A DNA stretch of 10,493 bases from JAZRPG01 sp045649105 (lineage in GTDB: Bacteria; Bacillota; Clostridia; Oscillospirales; JAAYXM01), in contig JAZRPG010000014.1 of the NCBI GenBank assembly GCA_045649105.1, forward strand, positions 1 through 10,493, in the 5' to 3' direction. The notes beneath the pieces were generated by a model. The model saw only the letters and a list, made by a program, of their open reading frames with translations, did not search any database and was not told the origin of the DNA. The position numbers and the translations under genes are program-made. Every line of letters begins with the position of its first letter. Position 1 is the first letter of the stretch. Shown here piece after piece: positions 1-5,854 of the stretch.

Positions 1-1
1 C

Positions 2-349
2 ACCGTAAGCTACGGCAGAAACTTTACGGCGCCGCACGACATGCGGATTGCAATCGTCTCCGCCGGCTATGCAGACGGCATACCAAGGTCTCTCTCCGGC
101 CGCGCAAGCTTTCTTATCAACGGTCAGCGTGTGCCCGTTCTCGGGAATATCTGTATGGACTTGTTTGTTGCAGATGTCAGCTCTTTGCCCCATGTTTCAC
201 AAGGCGATAAAGTCCTGCTGTTTGGCGAGAGAGGCAATTTTTCAATCTCTGCAGACGAGGTTGCCACCCTTGCAGGAACCATACCATACGAAATTCTGAT
301 ATCTGTTTCAAAGCGCGTTGCGCGAACATATACCGAATCCGACGCATAA
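2..349 (+). CDS. alr: Alanine racemase, C-terminal part (5' end outside window)
   Basis: PLP-dependent enzyme that interconverts L- and D-alanine in the cytoplasm, supplying D-Ala for peptidoglycan. The reading frame is already open at base 2, so only the last 115 residues are seen and the first in-frame ATG (41) is internal. The fragment is the C-terminal beta domain. It carries the VSYG motif whose Tyr (codon 11-13) matches the catalytic base of the family (Tyr265 in Geobacillus Alr), then GYADG, then the ICMD substrate-loop motif, and ends with the usual ISKR-type segment (here SVSKRVART). The PLP-lysine barrel lies upstream, outside the window. The gene is followed after 133 bp by a MazF toxin, the arrangement known from Bacillus subtilis (alr-endoAI-endoA) except that the antitoxin gene is absent. 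No terminator is visible between them, so co-transcription is likely. Confidence 0.93.
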   Translation, partial: TVSYGRNFTAPHDMRIAIVSAGYADGIPRSLSGRASFLINGQRVPVLGNICMDLFVADVSSLPHVSQGDKVLLFGERGNFSISADEVATLAGTIPYEILISVSKRVARTYTESDA

Positions 350-482
350 TATGCACGGGAGGATAATAAAAAATTTCAGGAATTTTTCGCAATGCTGATT
401 AAAACGTACATGCCTGTGGAAAAAATATAGTTGTCGGCAGAACCTTCTTCCGGCTACTACATTTCGGCGGAGCGTGAATTAC

Positions 483-839
483 GTGAATTACAGTATTAAA
501 CGTGGAGACATTTACTATGCTGATTTAAGCCCCGTAGTCGGCAGCGAGCAGGGCGGCATGCGCCCCGTGCTTATCATACAGAACGATGTCGGGAATCGGC
601 ACAGCCCTACCGTGATAGCCGCGGCTATCACATCACAGATAAATAAAGCAAAGCTTCCCACGCACATTGAGCTGGGCGGCAAAAGTCACGGCCTGTCAAA
701 GGACTCGGTTGTGCTTCTGGAGCAGGTCCGTACGCTGGACAAAGCCCGGCTTAAAGAAAAGATGGGTCGGCTTGACGATTCGCTTATGCACCGTGTCGAC
801 GATGCGATTGCAGTAAGCTTCGGTCTCGGAAACAATTAA
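483..839 (+). CDS. mazF: MazF/EndoA-type endoribonuclease toxin
   Basis: Type II toxin of the MazF/PemK family, a sequence-specific mRNA interferase acting in the cytoplasm. The 118-residue protein has the family N-terminus KRGDIYYADLSPVVGSEQGG, then RPVLIIQND and AAITSQ. Arg27 and Thr50 fall two positions after Arg25 and Thr48, the catalytic pair of B. subtilis EndoA. Two in-frame GTG codons exist, at 474 and 483, created by a tandem copy of a 9-bp unit. I prefer 483, because GGAG at 469-472 is 10 nt from it but only 1 nt from 474. Downstream by 30 bp is an exported protein on the same strand. No RHH or AbrB-type antitoxin is seen in the 350-482 gap, so the partner may be elsewhere in the genome. 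The family call is firm; the absence of an antitoxin applies only to this window. Confidence 0.93.
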   Translation: MNYSIKRGDIYYADLSPVVGSEQGGMRPVLIIQNDVGNRHSPTVIAAAITSQINKAKLPTHIELGGKSHGLSKDSVVLLEQVRTLDKARLKEKMGRLDDSLMHRVDDAIAVSFGLGNN

Positions 840-869
840 AGCAGTATAAAATTACGGAGGTATTTACAA

Positions 870-1490
870 ATGAAACTGAAGAACTGGAAGGCGATTACAT
901 CTGTTTTGCTGCTCGCAGCACTCGTCACCGCAGGCTTTATCGCGATTGCGGCTGAATATGGAACTTCGGATGACCCGCTGGTCAGCTTAAGTTACATAAA
1001 CAACGTGCTCGCACCTGAAATATCCGCAAAGGTCGACGAGATTATTGCCGAAAAGACCGGCAGCATGTCCGGCGAGCTTGAAAGCAAGATTTCTGCCTTC
1101 AACAGTGAGCTTGACGGAAAAATAGCTGAATATACCTCCCGCAGTGCAGACGAAATAGTAAACGACGCATTTGTCGCAAGTGTTGCAGAAAAGGTCGCGG
1201 CAAAAGTCCCTTCACAGGGCACGCCGTCATCAACCTTTACACTTGTAAAGCTCAACTCCGGGCAGACGCTCACCGCAAAAGTCGGCTGTGAGGTTCTTCT
1301 CCGGATAGGCACTGCAAAATGTGTCTCCTCCGGCTCACTCGGCCTTATCGACATCAGCACGGGCGGCGAGCTCGCAGGCGGCAGCTCACTTGAAAAAAAT
1401 CATCTGTATCTGTGCACAATAGACGGACGCGGTGTCAAAGCGACATCGAACATTACAATTCTGGTCCGTGGTCAATACACTATTTCCTGA
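870..1490 (+). CDS. Exported protein of unknown function with helical middle and small C-terminal domain
   Basis: I do not recognise a characterised family. The 206-residue product starts with a lysine-rich n-region and a hydrophobic stretch (about residues 9-27, ending AIAA), which reads as a signal peptide or N-terminal anchor. Residues about 40-110 are charged and rich in Glu, Lys, Ser and Ala (SYINNVLAPEISAKVDEII onward), probably a helical or coiled-coil stalk. Residues about 120-206 look like a compact beta domain with two cysteines (GCEVLLRIGTAKC) and an ending resembling TSNITILVRGQYTIS, a pattern I associate with uncharacterised clostridial surface proteins. The start is clear: GGAGG at 856-860 precedes ATG 870. 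It lies 30 bp after mazF and is closed by a strong terminator at 1506-1549, so it is likely the last gene of the alr-mazF transcript. A link in function to MazF is not implied. Confidence 0.8.
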   Translation: MKLKNWKAITSVLLLAALVTAGFIAIAAEYGTSDDPLVSLSYINNVLAPEISAKVDEIIAEKTGSMSGELESKISAFNSELDGKIAEYTSRSADEIVNDAFVASVAEKVAAKVPSQGTPSSTFTLVKLNSGQTLTAKVGCEVLLRIGTAKCVSSGSLGLIDISTGGELAGGSSLEKNHLYLCTIDGRGVKATSNITILVRGQYTIS

Positions 1491-1505
1491 TTTTCAACAA
1501 ATGTT

Positions 1506-1549
1506 AAAAAACGCGGAGAAAACGGTACGCCGTCTCTCCGCGTTTTTTT
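1506..1549 (+). terminator. Rho-independent terminator after the exported protein gene
   Basis: The arm 1506-1519 (an A run then ACGCGGAGA) pairs with 1535-1548 (TCTCCGCGT then a T run). An inner ACGG/CCGT helix (1522-1525 with 1530-1533) closes a TACG tetraloop of the stable UNCG type. It ends in seven T residues. Because the A run mirrors the T run it could work on both strands, but the only gene ending here is on the plus strand. Confidence 0.93.
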
Positions 1550-1579
1550 ATCCATCAACTTTCACAGGCGGTGTGCACA

Positions 1580-2131
1580 ATGAAAAAAAACATTCCTCTC
1601 TATCTCGATAACTCTGTCATCGGTACGGTTAATTACAGCTTTGACGGCGTGCGCGCCCATTTTTACGCCGTCTGCACAAAAAAGCTTTCTTATATCGCGC
1701 GCGTATATGTGCGCTCCGGCACAGGCACTCTTCTTATCGGAGTTCTCGCCCCCGACGGCGATGCTTTTTCCGTTTCAAAAACCGTGACTAAAAGCACGCT
1801 TTCTGCAAACGGAATAGACCCCGACAGCATATCACTCGCATACACGACACTTTGCCGTAACGGCAACGCGAATGCCGCCCCCTGCACATGGCACAAGCCC
1901 GAAGTTTTTCCTGAGCGTCTCAGATGCCGCAGTGAAATTTCCGCCCTCGCAAAATCAGGCGGTGCGCTTACAGATGATAAAGACGCTCCGACAAGGCTCG
2001 CCGTTCCGCTTATGACGGGGCGTCCTTTTCCGAGGCCCGATCTTCTGTGTCTTATGACCCCCGCGGAGATTGACGGAGGTCTGTACGGCATTATAGGAAT
2101 ATCAAAATGCGGCGCACCAAGGCGTGTTTAA
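1580..2131 (+). CDS. Conserved-looking hypothetical protein, cytoplasmic
   Basis: I do not recognise this 183-residue protein. It has no signal peptide or membrane segment. The first ~85 residues alternate in a beta-sheet pattern (IPLYLDNSVIGTVNYSFDG, then ARVYVRSGTGTLLIGVLAPDG) and the C-terminal part has RLAVPLMTGRPFPRPDLLCL and a final GLYGIIGISKCG. Six cysteines are scattered with no CxxC metal motif. The frame is open from a GTG at 1571, but ATG 1580 is the better start: the AGGCGG stretch at 1566-1571 is 8 nt upstream and the protein then begins MKKNIPLYLD. Only 30 bp separate it from the preceding terminator and no clear promoter is visible, so it may depend on read-through. Its last codons form the left arm of the terminator at 2104-2157. 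Confidence 0.75.
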   Translation: MKKNIPLYLDNSVIGTVNYSFDGVRAHFYAVCTKKLSYIARVYVRSGTGTLLIGVLAPDGDAFSVSKTVTKSTLSANGIDPDSISLAYTTLCRNGNANAAPCTWHKPEVFPERLRCRSEISALAKSGGALTDDKDAPTRLAVPLMTGRPFPRPDLLCLMTPAEIDGGLYGIIGISKCGAPRRV

Positions 2132-2157
2132 ACACATCCCGGTACGCCGCATTTTTT
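2104..2157. terminator. Bidirectional terminator between convergent genes
   Basis: AAAATGCGGCG at 2104-2114 pairs perfectly with CGCCGCATTTT at 2145-2155. The stem extends with ACC/GGT (2116-2118 with 2141-2143) after one mismatch, and the loop contains the palindrome GTGTTTAAACAC (2124-2135). There are six T residues on the plus-strand side and four on the minus-strand side. The plus-strand stop codon (2129-2131) is inside the loop, and the minus-strand stop (2158-2156) abuts the right arm. Confidence 0.85.
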
Positions 2158-2512
2158 ATCCTGCAACAGCGTCAATCCCGCTCTCTCCCGATATATCAAC
2201 CGTCACTCTGTTCGGAACACATATTACAGACTGACCGTGGCCGTGTATTTCACCCGTCCTGACGCAGACCCGGTCATCACAGTCAGACTCAAGCATACGC
2301 GCCCCGCCGTCTGATATTTCGACAGTACAGCCCGAAAGCACAATCCTTTCATATCTTCCGTCAAGCGGAACGCTTTTTACAAGCTCTCCGTTCTGCGATA
2401 TTTCTACTTTTAATTCTGTATTCCCGCCGTTAAAAAACGGATATGCCCATATCGCAGCGGCAGTGGCTATGACGAGCGCTATGACAACAAAATCACCTGT
2501 TCGCAGTTTCAT
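2156..2512 (-). CDS. NusG domain II-containing membrane-anchored protein
   Basis: Small protein of the NusG-domain-II family (118 residues), with an N-terminal membrane anchor (about residues 8-24, FVVIALVIATAAAIWAY) and an extracytoplasmic domain. The family signature is visible: ESDCDDRVCVRTGEI, then GQSVICVPNRVTV, with three conserved cysteines. No enzymatic role is known to me; in Clostridia such genes often sit near ApbE flavin transferases or FMN-binding redox proteins, which fits here. The start at 2512 is chosen because GGGAGG lies 7 nt upstream; an upstream in-frame ATG at 2557 falls inside apbE and lacks such a site. The first 20 nt overlap the end of apbE, so translation is probably coupled. 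It ends at the bidirectional terminator. Confidence 0.85.
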   Translation of the reverse strand: MKLRTGDFVVIALVIATAAAIWAYPFFNGGNTELKVEISQNGELVKSVPLDGRYERIVLSGCTVEISDGGARMLESDCDDRVCVRTGEIHGHGQSVICVPNRVTVDISGESGIDAVAG

Positions 2513-3497
2513 AAGTGTACCTCCCGTCAACAGGAGAAAAGCAATCAGAAAGCCCATCCGTCACCGTGACTCTTCCGTCGCGCCCGACAAGCACCAGCTC
2601 AAAATCTGCATTTTCTCTCCAGAACTCAAGCGCGCGCTCGCGCCCCATTACATATGTCGCTGTCGAATACGCATCACCGAGCGCACCGTTTTCCGAAACA
2701 ACGATTGACGCAAGAAGGTCGCTCCTTGCAGGTGCACCCGTCTGCGGGTCTATAATATGATGGTATCTTACACCGTCGCGTTCAAAGTACCGTTCATAAT
2801 CCCCCGAGGAGATTATGAACCTGTCCGACAGGTAGACAGTGGCAAAATAGTCATTCTCTCCGCCTCTCGGGTCGCGCAGAGCGACATTCCACGGGGTGTT
2901 ATCCTCCTTTGTGCCGTGCACATACACATTTCCGCCGAGCGACACTACGGCGCGCGGGATATTATGCTCTGTAATCTCCTTTCGCATTATGTCGGCGGCG
3001 TACCCCTTTGCAATCGCCCCGAAATTGAGCTTTGCGCCGTTCTTGAGCGTTATTCTGTCTTCGGAAATTTCAATATCAGAAAGCTCAGCAGCAAAAAGTG
3101 CAGCTGAAATTTCCTCCTGCGTCGGCACATAGTTTTTCTCTCCCACGCCCCAAAGCTCAATAACTGAGCCCAGAAGCGGAGAGAATGCCCCGTCCGTCCG
3201 CTTTGAATACTGAAGCGCCTCGGAGGTGACCTTAAGAATATGCTCTCCGACGCTTAATTCCTCTCCCGAATTTATGCGTGCAAGCTCTCCGTCTTCCCTG
3301 TAGGCGGACAAATCCCGGTCAAGCTCCGAAAGAACAGTCTGCATATCCCGGAGGCATTCCTCCGCGTCGCTTCCCCAAAGCTTAAAATCCATCACGGTAT
3401 CCATCATAAAAAGTCTGCTCTCCGCGACAGTGCCGCAGGAGGCGAGCAGTGCCGCAAAAAGCAGCACCGCAAATAACACCGCACACCTTTTTTGCAT
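2493..3497 (-). CDS. apbE: FAD:protein FMN transferase, ApbE family lipoprotein
   Basis: Extracytoplasmic flavin transferase that cleaves FAD and attaches FMN by a phosphoester bond to Thr/Ser of target redox proteins (RnfG/NqrC or FMN-binding-domain type). The 334 residues begin with a lipoprotein signal (lipobox LLASC, Cys21). Family motifs follow in order: MMDTVMDFKLWG (31-42), DGAFSPLLGSVIELWG (102-117), LNFGAIAKGYAAD (157-169), VSLGGNVYVHG (185-195), HHIIDPQTGAP (246-256) and GDAYSTA (274-280), whose Asp275 and Thr279 are the expected metal ligands. ATG 3497 is preceded by GGGAG at 6 nt spacing; the in-frame ATG at 3524 lacks a site. It forms a two-gene unit with the NusG-II protein. No flavinylation target is encoded in the window. 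Confidence 0.93.
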   Translation of the reverse strand: MQKRCAVLFAVLLFAALLASCGTVAESRLFMMDTVMDFKLWGSDAEECLRDMQTVLSELDRDLSAYREDGELARINSGEELSVGEHILKVTSEALQYSKRTDGAFSPLLGSVIELWGVGEKNYVPTQEEISAALFAAELSDIEISEDRITLKNGAKLNFGAIAKGYAADIMRKEITEHNIPRAVVSLGGNVYVHGTKEDNTPWNVALRDPRGGENDYFATVYLSDRFIISSGDYERYFERDGVRYHHIIDPQTGAPARSDLLASIVVSENGALGDAYSTATYVMGRERALEFWRENADFELVLVGRDGRVTVTDGLSDCFSPVDGRYTYETANR

Positions 3498-3522
3498 GTA
3501 ATTCTCCCTTGATTTTTTATCC

Positions 3523-3551
3523 ATGTTACCACAGATTTAAAAAAAAGGCAA
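3523..3551 (-). promoter_or_regulatory. Candidate SigA promoter for apbE
   Basis: On the minus strand TTGCCT (3551-3546) and TAACAT (3528-3523) are spaced 17 nt apart; each matches the consensus at four of six bases. The predicted start is about 25 nt ahead of the apbE ATG. The spacer contains an eight-T run. No convincing terminator closes the phage operon just upstream, so apbE may also receive read-through transcription. Confidence 0.4.
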
Positions 3552-3552
3552 A

Positions 3553-3747
3553 TCAGATACCCCGCAGAAGAAGGGTCACGACAATCGTCGCGATACCGCC
3601 GATGACAGAGCCGGCTATAAGCTTGTTTGTCGTTATAAGCGTGTCAAGCTTTGTCTCAAGCCGTTCAAAACGCACGTCGCCGCGATTGAGCCTGTCATTT
3701 ATGCCTACGCGGTACCTTTCGCACATGTCATGGCTTATATACTCCAT
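3553..3747 (-). CDS. Small XhlA-like membrane protein (lysis-associated)
   Basis: A 64-residue peptide with an N-terminal charged helix (about residues 10-43, with heptad-like FERLETKLDTLIT) followed by one membrane span near the C-terminus (about 44-61, KLIAGSVIGGIATIVVTLLL) and a short basic tail. This layout is that of the XhlA / haemolysin-XhlA-like family, small cytoplasm-facing membrane proteins that in Bacillus phage PBSX cooperate with a holin and an amidase. The start is ATG 3747, with a GGGAGGTGAG ribosome site at about 8 nt; an in-frame GTG at 3756 lies inside that site. It is 20 nt after the amidase gene and is the last gene of the phage operon. The assignment rests on size, architecture and position; sequence identity to XhlA is low. 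Confidence 0.65.
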   Translation of the reverse strand: MEYISHDMCERYRVGINDRLNRGDVRFERLETKLDTLITTNKLIAGSVIGGIATIVVTLLLRGI

Positions 3748-3767
3748 ATATCTCACCTCCCGGGCAT

Positions 3768-4307
3768 TTACAAGGCAATATGAGTATAGCCCATGCTCTT
3801 AAGCTCGGAAACGGATATCACACGCATAACGGCTGCATCTTCTTCATCATCGCCGCACCTTTTGAGAAACTCCTCCCAGCCGTTTTTACGCAACTTTTCA
3901 GGGCAGTCCTTACCCGTCCAGTCAAAATGCCGGCGTATGTTTGACACGGGGATTTTGTAAGTCTTCCGAAGTTCTCGCACAAGCTCCGCTGCCATGTCAC
4001 ATGCCTTTTTGAAATCTCCGTCTGCATTCACGCATATCTCAACTGCGATGGATTTCTCGTTCGCTTCCTTATCAGATGTATGGTAGCTCTTTTCGCAGTC
4101 GGGGAGATGACGGTAAATTACCTTATCGTCAACCGTGTAGTGCCACGAGGTCTTCCCTTTTACCGATGCAAGATACTTTGAGTGATTTTTTGCATCAGCG
4201 CCCTTTTTCACATTTGCCGTTTCATGTATGGTTATGTACTCACAGGTATTCCTGCTTCCGGGCCTGTTAATACTCCCGACCGGTATTAAATTCTCAATTA
4301 CGTTCAT
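3768..4307 (-). CDS. N-acetylmuramoyl-L-alanine amidase (Amidase_2), phage endolysin
   Basis: Zinc amidase that cuts the bond between MurNAc and L-Ala of peptidoglycan; here the likely endolysin. The 179 residues contain the Amidase_2/T7-lysozyme fold: YITIHETAN with His28, SWHYTVDD with His56, and RRHFDWTGKDCP with His127 and Cys135; His28, His127 and Cys135 are the predicted zinc ligands. There is no signal peptide, consistent with release through a holin. After an acidic linker (about 147-153) comes a short tail ending SELKSMGYTHIAL, too small for a known wall-binding domain that I can name. ATG 4307 overlaps the stop of the upstream glycosidase gene as ATGA, with GGTGA ahead as a weak ribosome site, so translation is coupled. 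Confidence 0.9.
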   Translation of the reverse strand: MNVIENLIPVGSINRPGSRNTCEYITIHETANVKKGADAKNHSKYLASVKGKTSWHYTVDDKVIYRHLPDCEKSYHTSDKEANEKSIAVEICVNADGDFKKACDMAAELVRELRKTYKIPVSNIRRHFDWTGKDCPEKLRKNGWEEFLKRCGDDEEDAAVMRVISVSELKSMGYTHIAL

Positions 4308-5098
4308 ATTTTCACCAAATACCGGGAGCATACCCACCCGGCAGAAATTCGGCTCCAACCGTTTTTTTCCTCAAGCACGGTTACGGTGTCTCCGTTATAG
4401 AGCGAGCCTGTTCTGCCATAGAGTATCCCCGGCCCCTTTCTTATATTAAGTGATGTCCGTACCGAGACTGTACGCTTATTTCCGCCACGCAGCCAAACGC
4501 CGACAAAGCCGCGTACGGGACGCCCCGAGAAATAGTTTCCGCGCGGCGCATAAAACTGCGTGCTGCCACCGCCGTCCAGATTTATTGCGTCCTCAGCGCC
4601 TGCAAGGACAAGCGCACTCCGAAGCTCTGTGAGCGTTGCGTCATTCCCGCCGTCCGGCACAAGCGCAACATACAGATTCCCGTTTCCAACCCCGAGCGCC
4701 GTCCTCCCGCGGGAGCCTCCGATTCCCGCGGGCGTTGTGCCTGCCCCTTTCCTCTCGCGTACAAGAACAGGGTACGCGCCGACATAATCCGTTCCTTTTA
4801 CATTGTTTTTATACGAAAATACTGCGGTCTTATTTTCCGGAAACGCAATCCCGTATCCCTCCGTCAGTCTGTGAATCACTCCGCCTGCAACAACATCACT
4901 TGCCGCCGCACGCGATTTGAAATCAAAAAGCTCGGCATTCATAAGAAAATCAGGTGCGCTCCCGCGCAGCTTTTTTATCCGCGCATACGCATTTTTCACC
5001 GTTTCTTTTCCGTTTTTTCCGTAGAAATATCCGATATATTCGATGTCCGAAAGCGGCACGGTATATATCCGCCCGCTCTTAAATTTCTTCTCCGTCAT
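4304..5098 (-). CDS. Phosphodiester glycosidase (NAGPA-type) fused to a C-terminal SH3 domain
   Basis: The 264-residue protein has two parts. Residues about 1-205 match the phosphodiester glycosidase family related to mammalian NAGPA and sporulation-associated homologues (PF09992 type): MNAELFDF (53-60), RTALGVGNGNLYVAL (132-146) and INLDGGGSTQFY (172-183), the last being the family signature around the active site. Residues about 210-264 are a bacterial SH3 domain (SLNIRKGPG then GDTVTVLEEKNGWSRIS, GWVCSRYL), which commonly binds cell wall. There is no signal peptide. Sitting between holin and amidase it is probably a second lysis enzyme, or one trimming wall polymers such as GlcNAc-phosphodiester decorations; that substrate is an inference. 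AGGAG lies 7 nt before ATG 5098. It overlaps the holin gene by 20 nt and the amidase gene by 4 nt. Confidence 0.85.
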   Translation of the reverse strand: MTEKKFKSGRIYTVPLSDIEYIGYFYGKNGKETVKNAYARIKKLRGSAPDFLMNAELFDFKSRAAASDVVAGGVIHRLTEGYGIAFPENKTAVFSYKNNVKGTDYVGAYPVLVRERKGAGTTPAGIGGSRGRTALGVGNGNLYVALVPDGGNDATLTELRSALVLAGAEDAINLDGGGSTQFYAPRGNYFSGRPVRGFVGVWLRGGNKRTVSVRTSLNIRKGPGILYGRTGSLYNGDTVTVLEEKNGWSRISAGWVCSRYLVKI

Positions 5099-5396
5099 CC
5101 GCTTTCTCCTTTCCCGTATCTTTAAACTGCTTAATCACATTTGCCGCAAACACGGCGCTCATTCCGCATATAATTCCCTTCAGAGCAGAATCTGAAAGGC
5201 TTTCGCCGCTTCCCGTTACGCCGCTTATAAGCATCAGCGCCGTTCCGAGCACGACAGCTGCAAGCGGAATAAACCTGTCATCAAAAAAGCGCGCACGGCG
5301 CAGTGCGAAGCATATGCCGTACACCGCTGCGATGACAATATACATATCCGGAGTTATGAGCGACATAAACGTGCTTTCAAAAAAATCTCCCGTCAT
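5079..5396 (-). CDS. Phage holin, Hol44-like
   Basis: Small membrane protein of 105 residues, expected to form the membrane lesion that lets the endolysin reach the wall. Three hydrophobic stretches are visible: about 18-32 (MYIVIAAVYGICFAL), 43-60 (FIPLAAVVLGTALMLISG) and 72-88 (ALKGIICGMSAVFAANVI), with a charged C-terminal tail (KQFKDTGKEKADDGEEI). The pattern ITPDMYIVIAAVYGICFALR...RFIPLAAVVLG resembles the Hol44 holin family (PF16079). Its ATG directly follows the TAA of the preceding gene with no gap, and its ribosome site GGAGGTG is inside that gene's last codons. Its last 20 nt overlap the glycosidase gene. The tight joints suggest a fixed expression ratio for the lysis genes. Confidence 0.83.
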   Translation of the reverse strand: MTGDFFESTFMSLITPDMYIVIAAVYGICFALRRARFFDDRFIPLAAVVLGTALMLISGVTGSGESLSDSALKGIICGMSAVFAANVIKQFKDTGKEKADDGEEI

Positions 5397-5780
5397 TTAC
5401 ACCGCACCTCCGTACACATCCTCTATGCTCTCAAAGTTGCACTTCGCAGCATCTGAGAGCGCGTCTACAAATCTTTCTCTGTACATAAGTGCGTTATGCC
5501 CTTCCCCGTCGTCCTGTGAAAAGTATGCCGCCACGCCGTACGGCAGAGCAACGCGGCAAATCTCATCGCTGTAATCCACATCGTCCTCAAGCGTCGCAAT
5601 CACGGGAGCGGTCTCAATCGTTTTCAAACCGCGGCTTTTCCTTGACGAATTTTCATACGGCAGGGCCTCAACAAGAAGCGAGTTTAAAAGCTCGGGGAAC
5701 ATGGTCTCAAACGCCTTATCCTGACCGGGCAGCTCAAACATAAGCGCCGCTGCGCTCTTATATATATCATATGCTTTCAT
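5397..5780 (-). CDS. Small phage protein, possible head-tail connector
   Basis: A 127-residue soluble protein that I cannot assign firmly. It opens with a helical MKAYDIYKSAAALMFELPG and has LLNSLLVEALPYEN, CRVALPYGVAAYFSQDDGEGHNALMYRERFVDAL and a final ESIEDVYGGAV. This all-helical pattern, the LPYG...YFS segment and the place right after the major capsid gene are typical of the small gp6-like connector or uncharacterised morphogenesis proteins in clostridial prophages. Without portal or tail genes beside it the connector role is uncertain. ATG 5780 is preceded by AAGGGGAG at an unusually long distance (12 nt). It ends TAA immediately followed by the holin ATG, so it belongs to the lysis half of the operon, after the hairpin at 5821-5847. 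Confidence 0.7.
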   Translation of the reverse strand: MKAYDIYKSAAALMFELPGQDKAFETMFPELLNSLLVEALPYENSSRKSRGLKTIETAPVIATLEDDVDYSDEICRVALPYGVAAYFSQDDGEGHNALMYRERFVDALSDAAKCNFESIEDVYGGAV

Positions 5781-5816
5781 TTTTAATAAAATCTCCCCTT
5801 AAAAATTAATTGACGA

Positions 5817-5847
5817 GAAAAGGCGGAGCGTGTACTCCGCTCCGCCT
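5817..5847 (-). terminator. Hairpin terminator/attenuator after the major capsid gene
   Basis: A perfect 10-bp GC-rich stem (AGGCGGAGCG at 5847-5838 on the minus strand, pairing with 5830-5821) encloses a 7-nt loop (5831-5837). The T-rich tract TTTCT follows on the minus strand (5820-5816). It starts 7 nt past the capsid stop codon, between the capsid gene and the connector/lysis genes, and probably lets only part of the transcripts continue. Confidence 0.8.
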
Positions 5848-5854
5848 CCCGTTG

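Noticed and set aside
992..1360. 122-codon minus-strand ORF inside the exported protein gene
   Set aside because: It is a shadow frame without a ribosome site, opposite a gene with a clear start, signal peptide and terminator.
1690..2091. 133-codon minus-strand ORF opposite the 183-residue hypothetical gene
   Set aside because: Composition is rich in Arg, Ser and Pro as expected of a shadow frame, and no ribosome site is present. The plus-strand frame ends exactly at a terminator.
3498..3552. Terminator after the XhlA-like gene, suggested by a T-rich run
   Set aside because: There is an eight-T tract, but the flanking bases do not form a good stem; it fits better as the spacer of a candidate apbE promoter.
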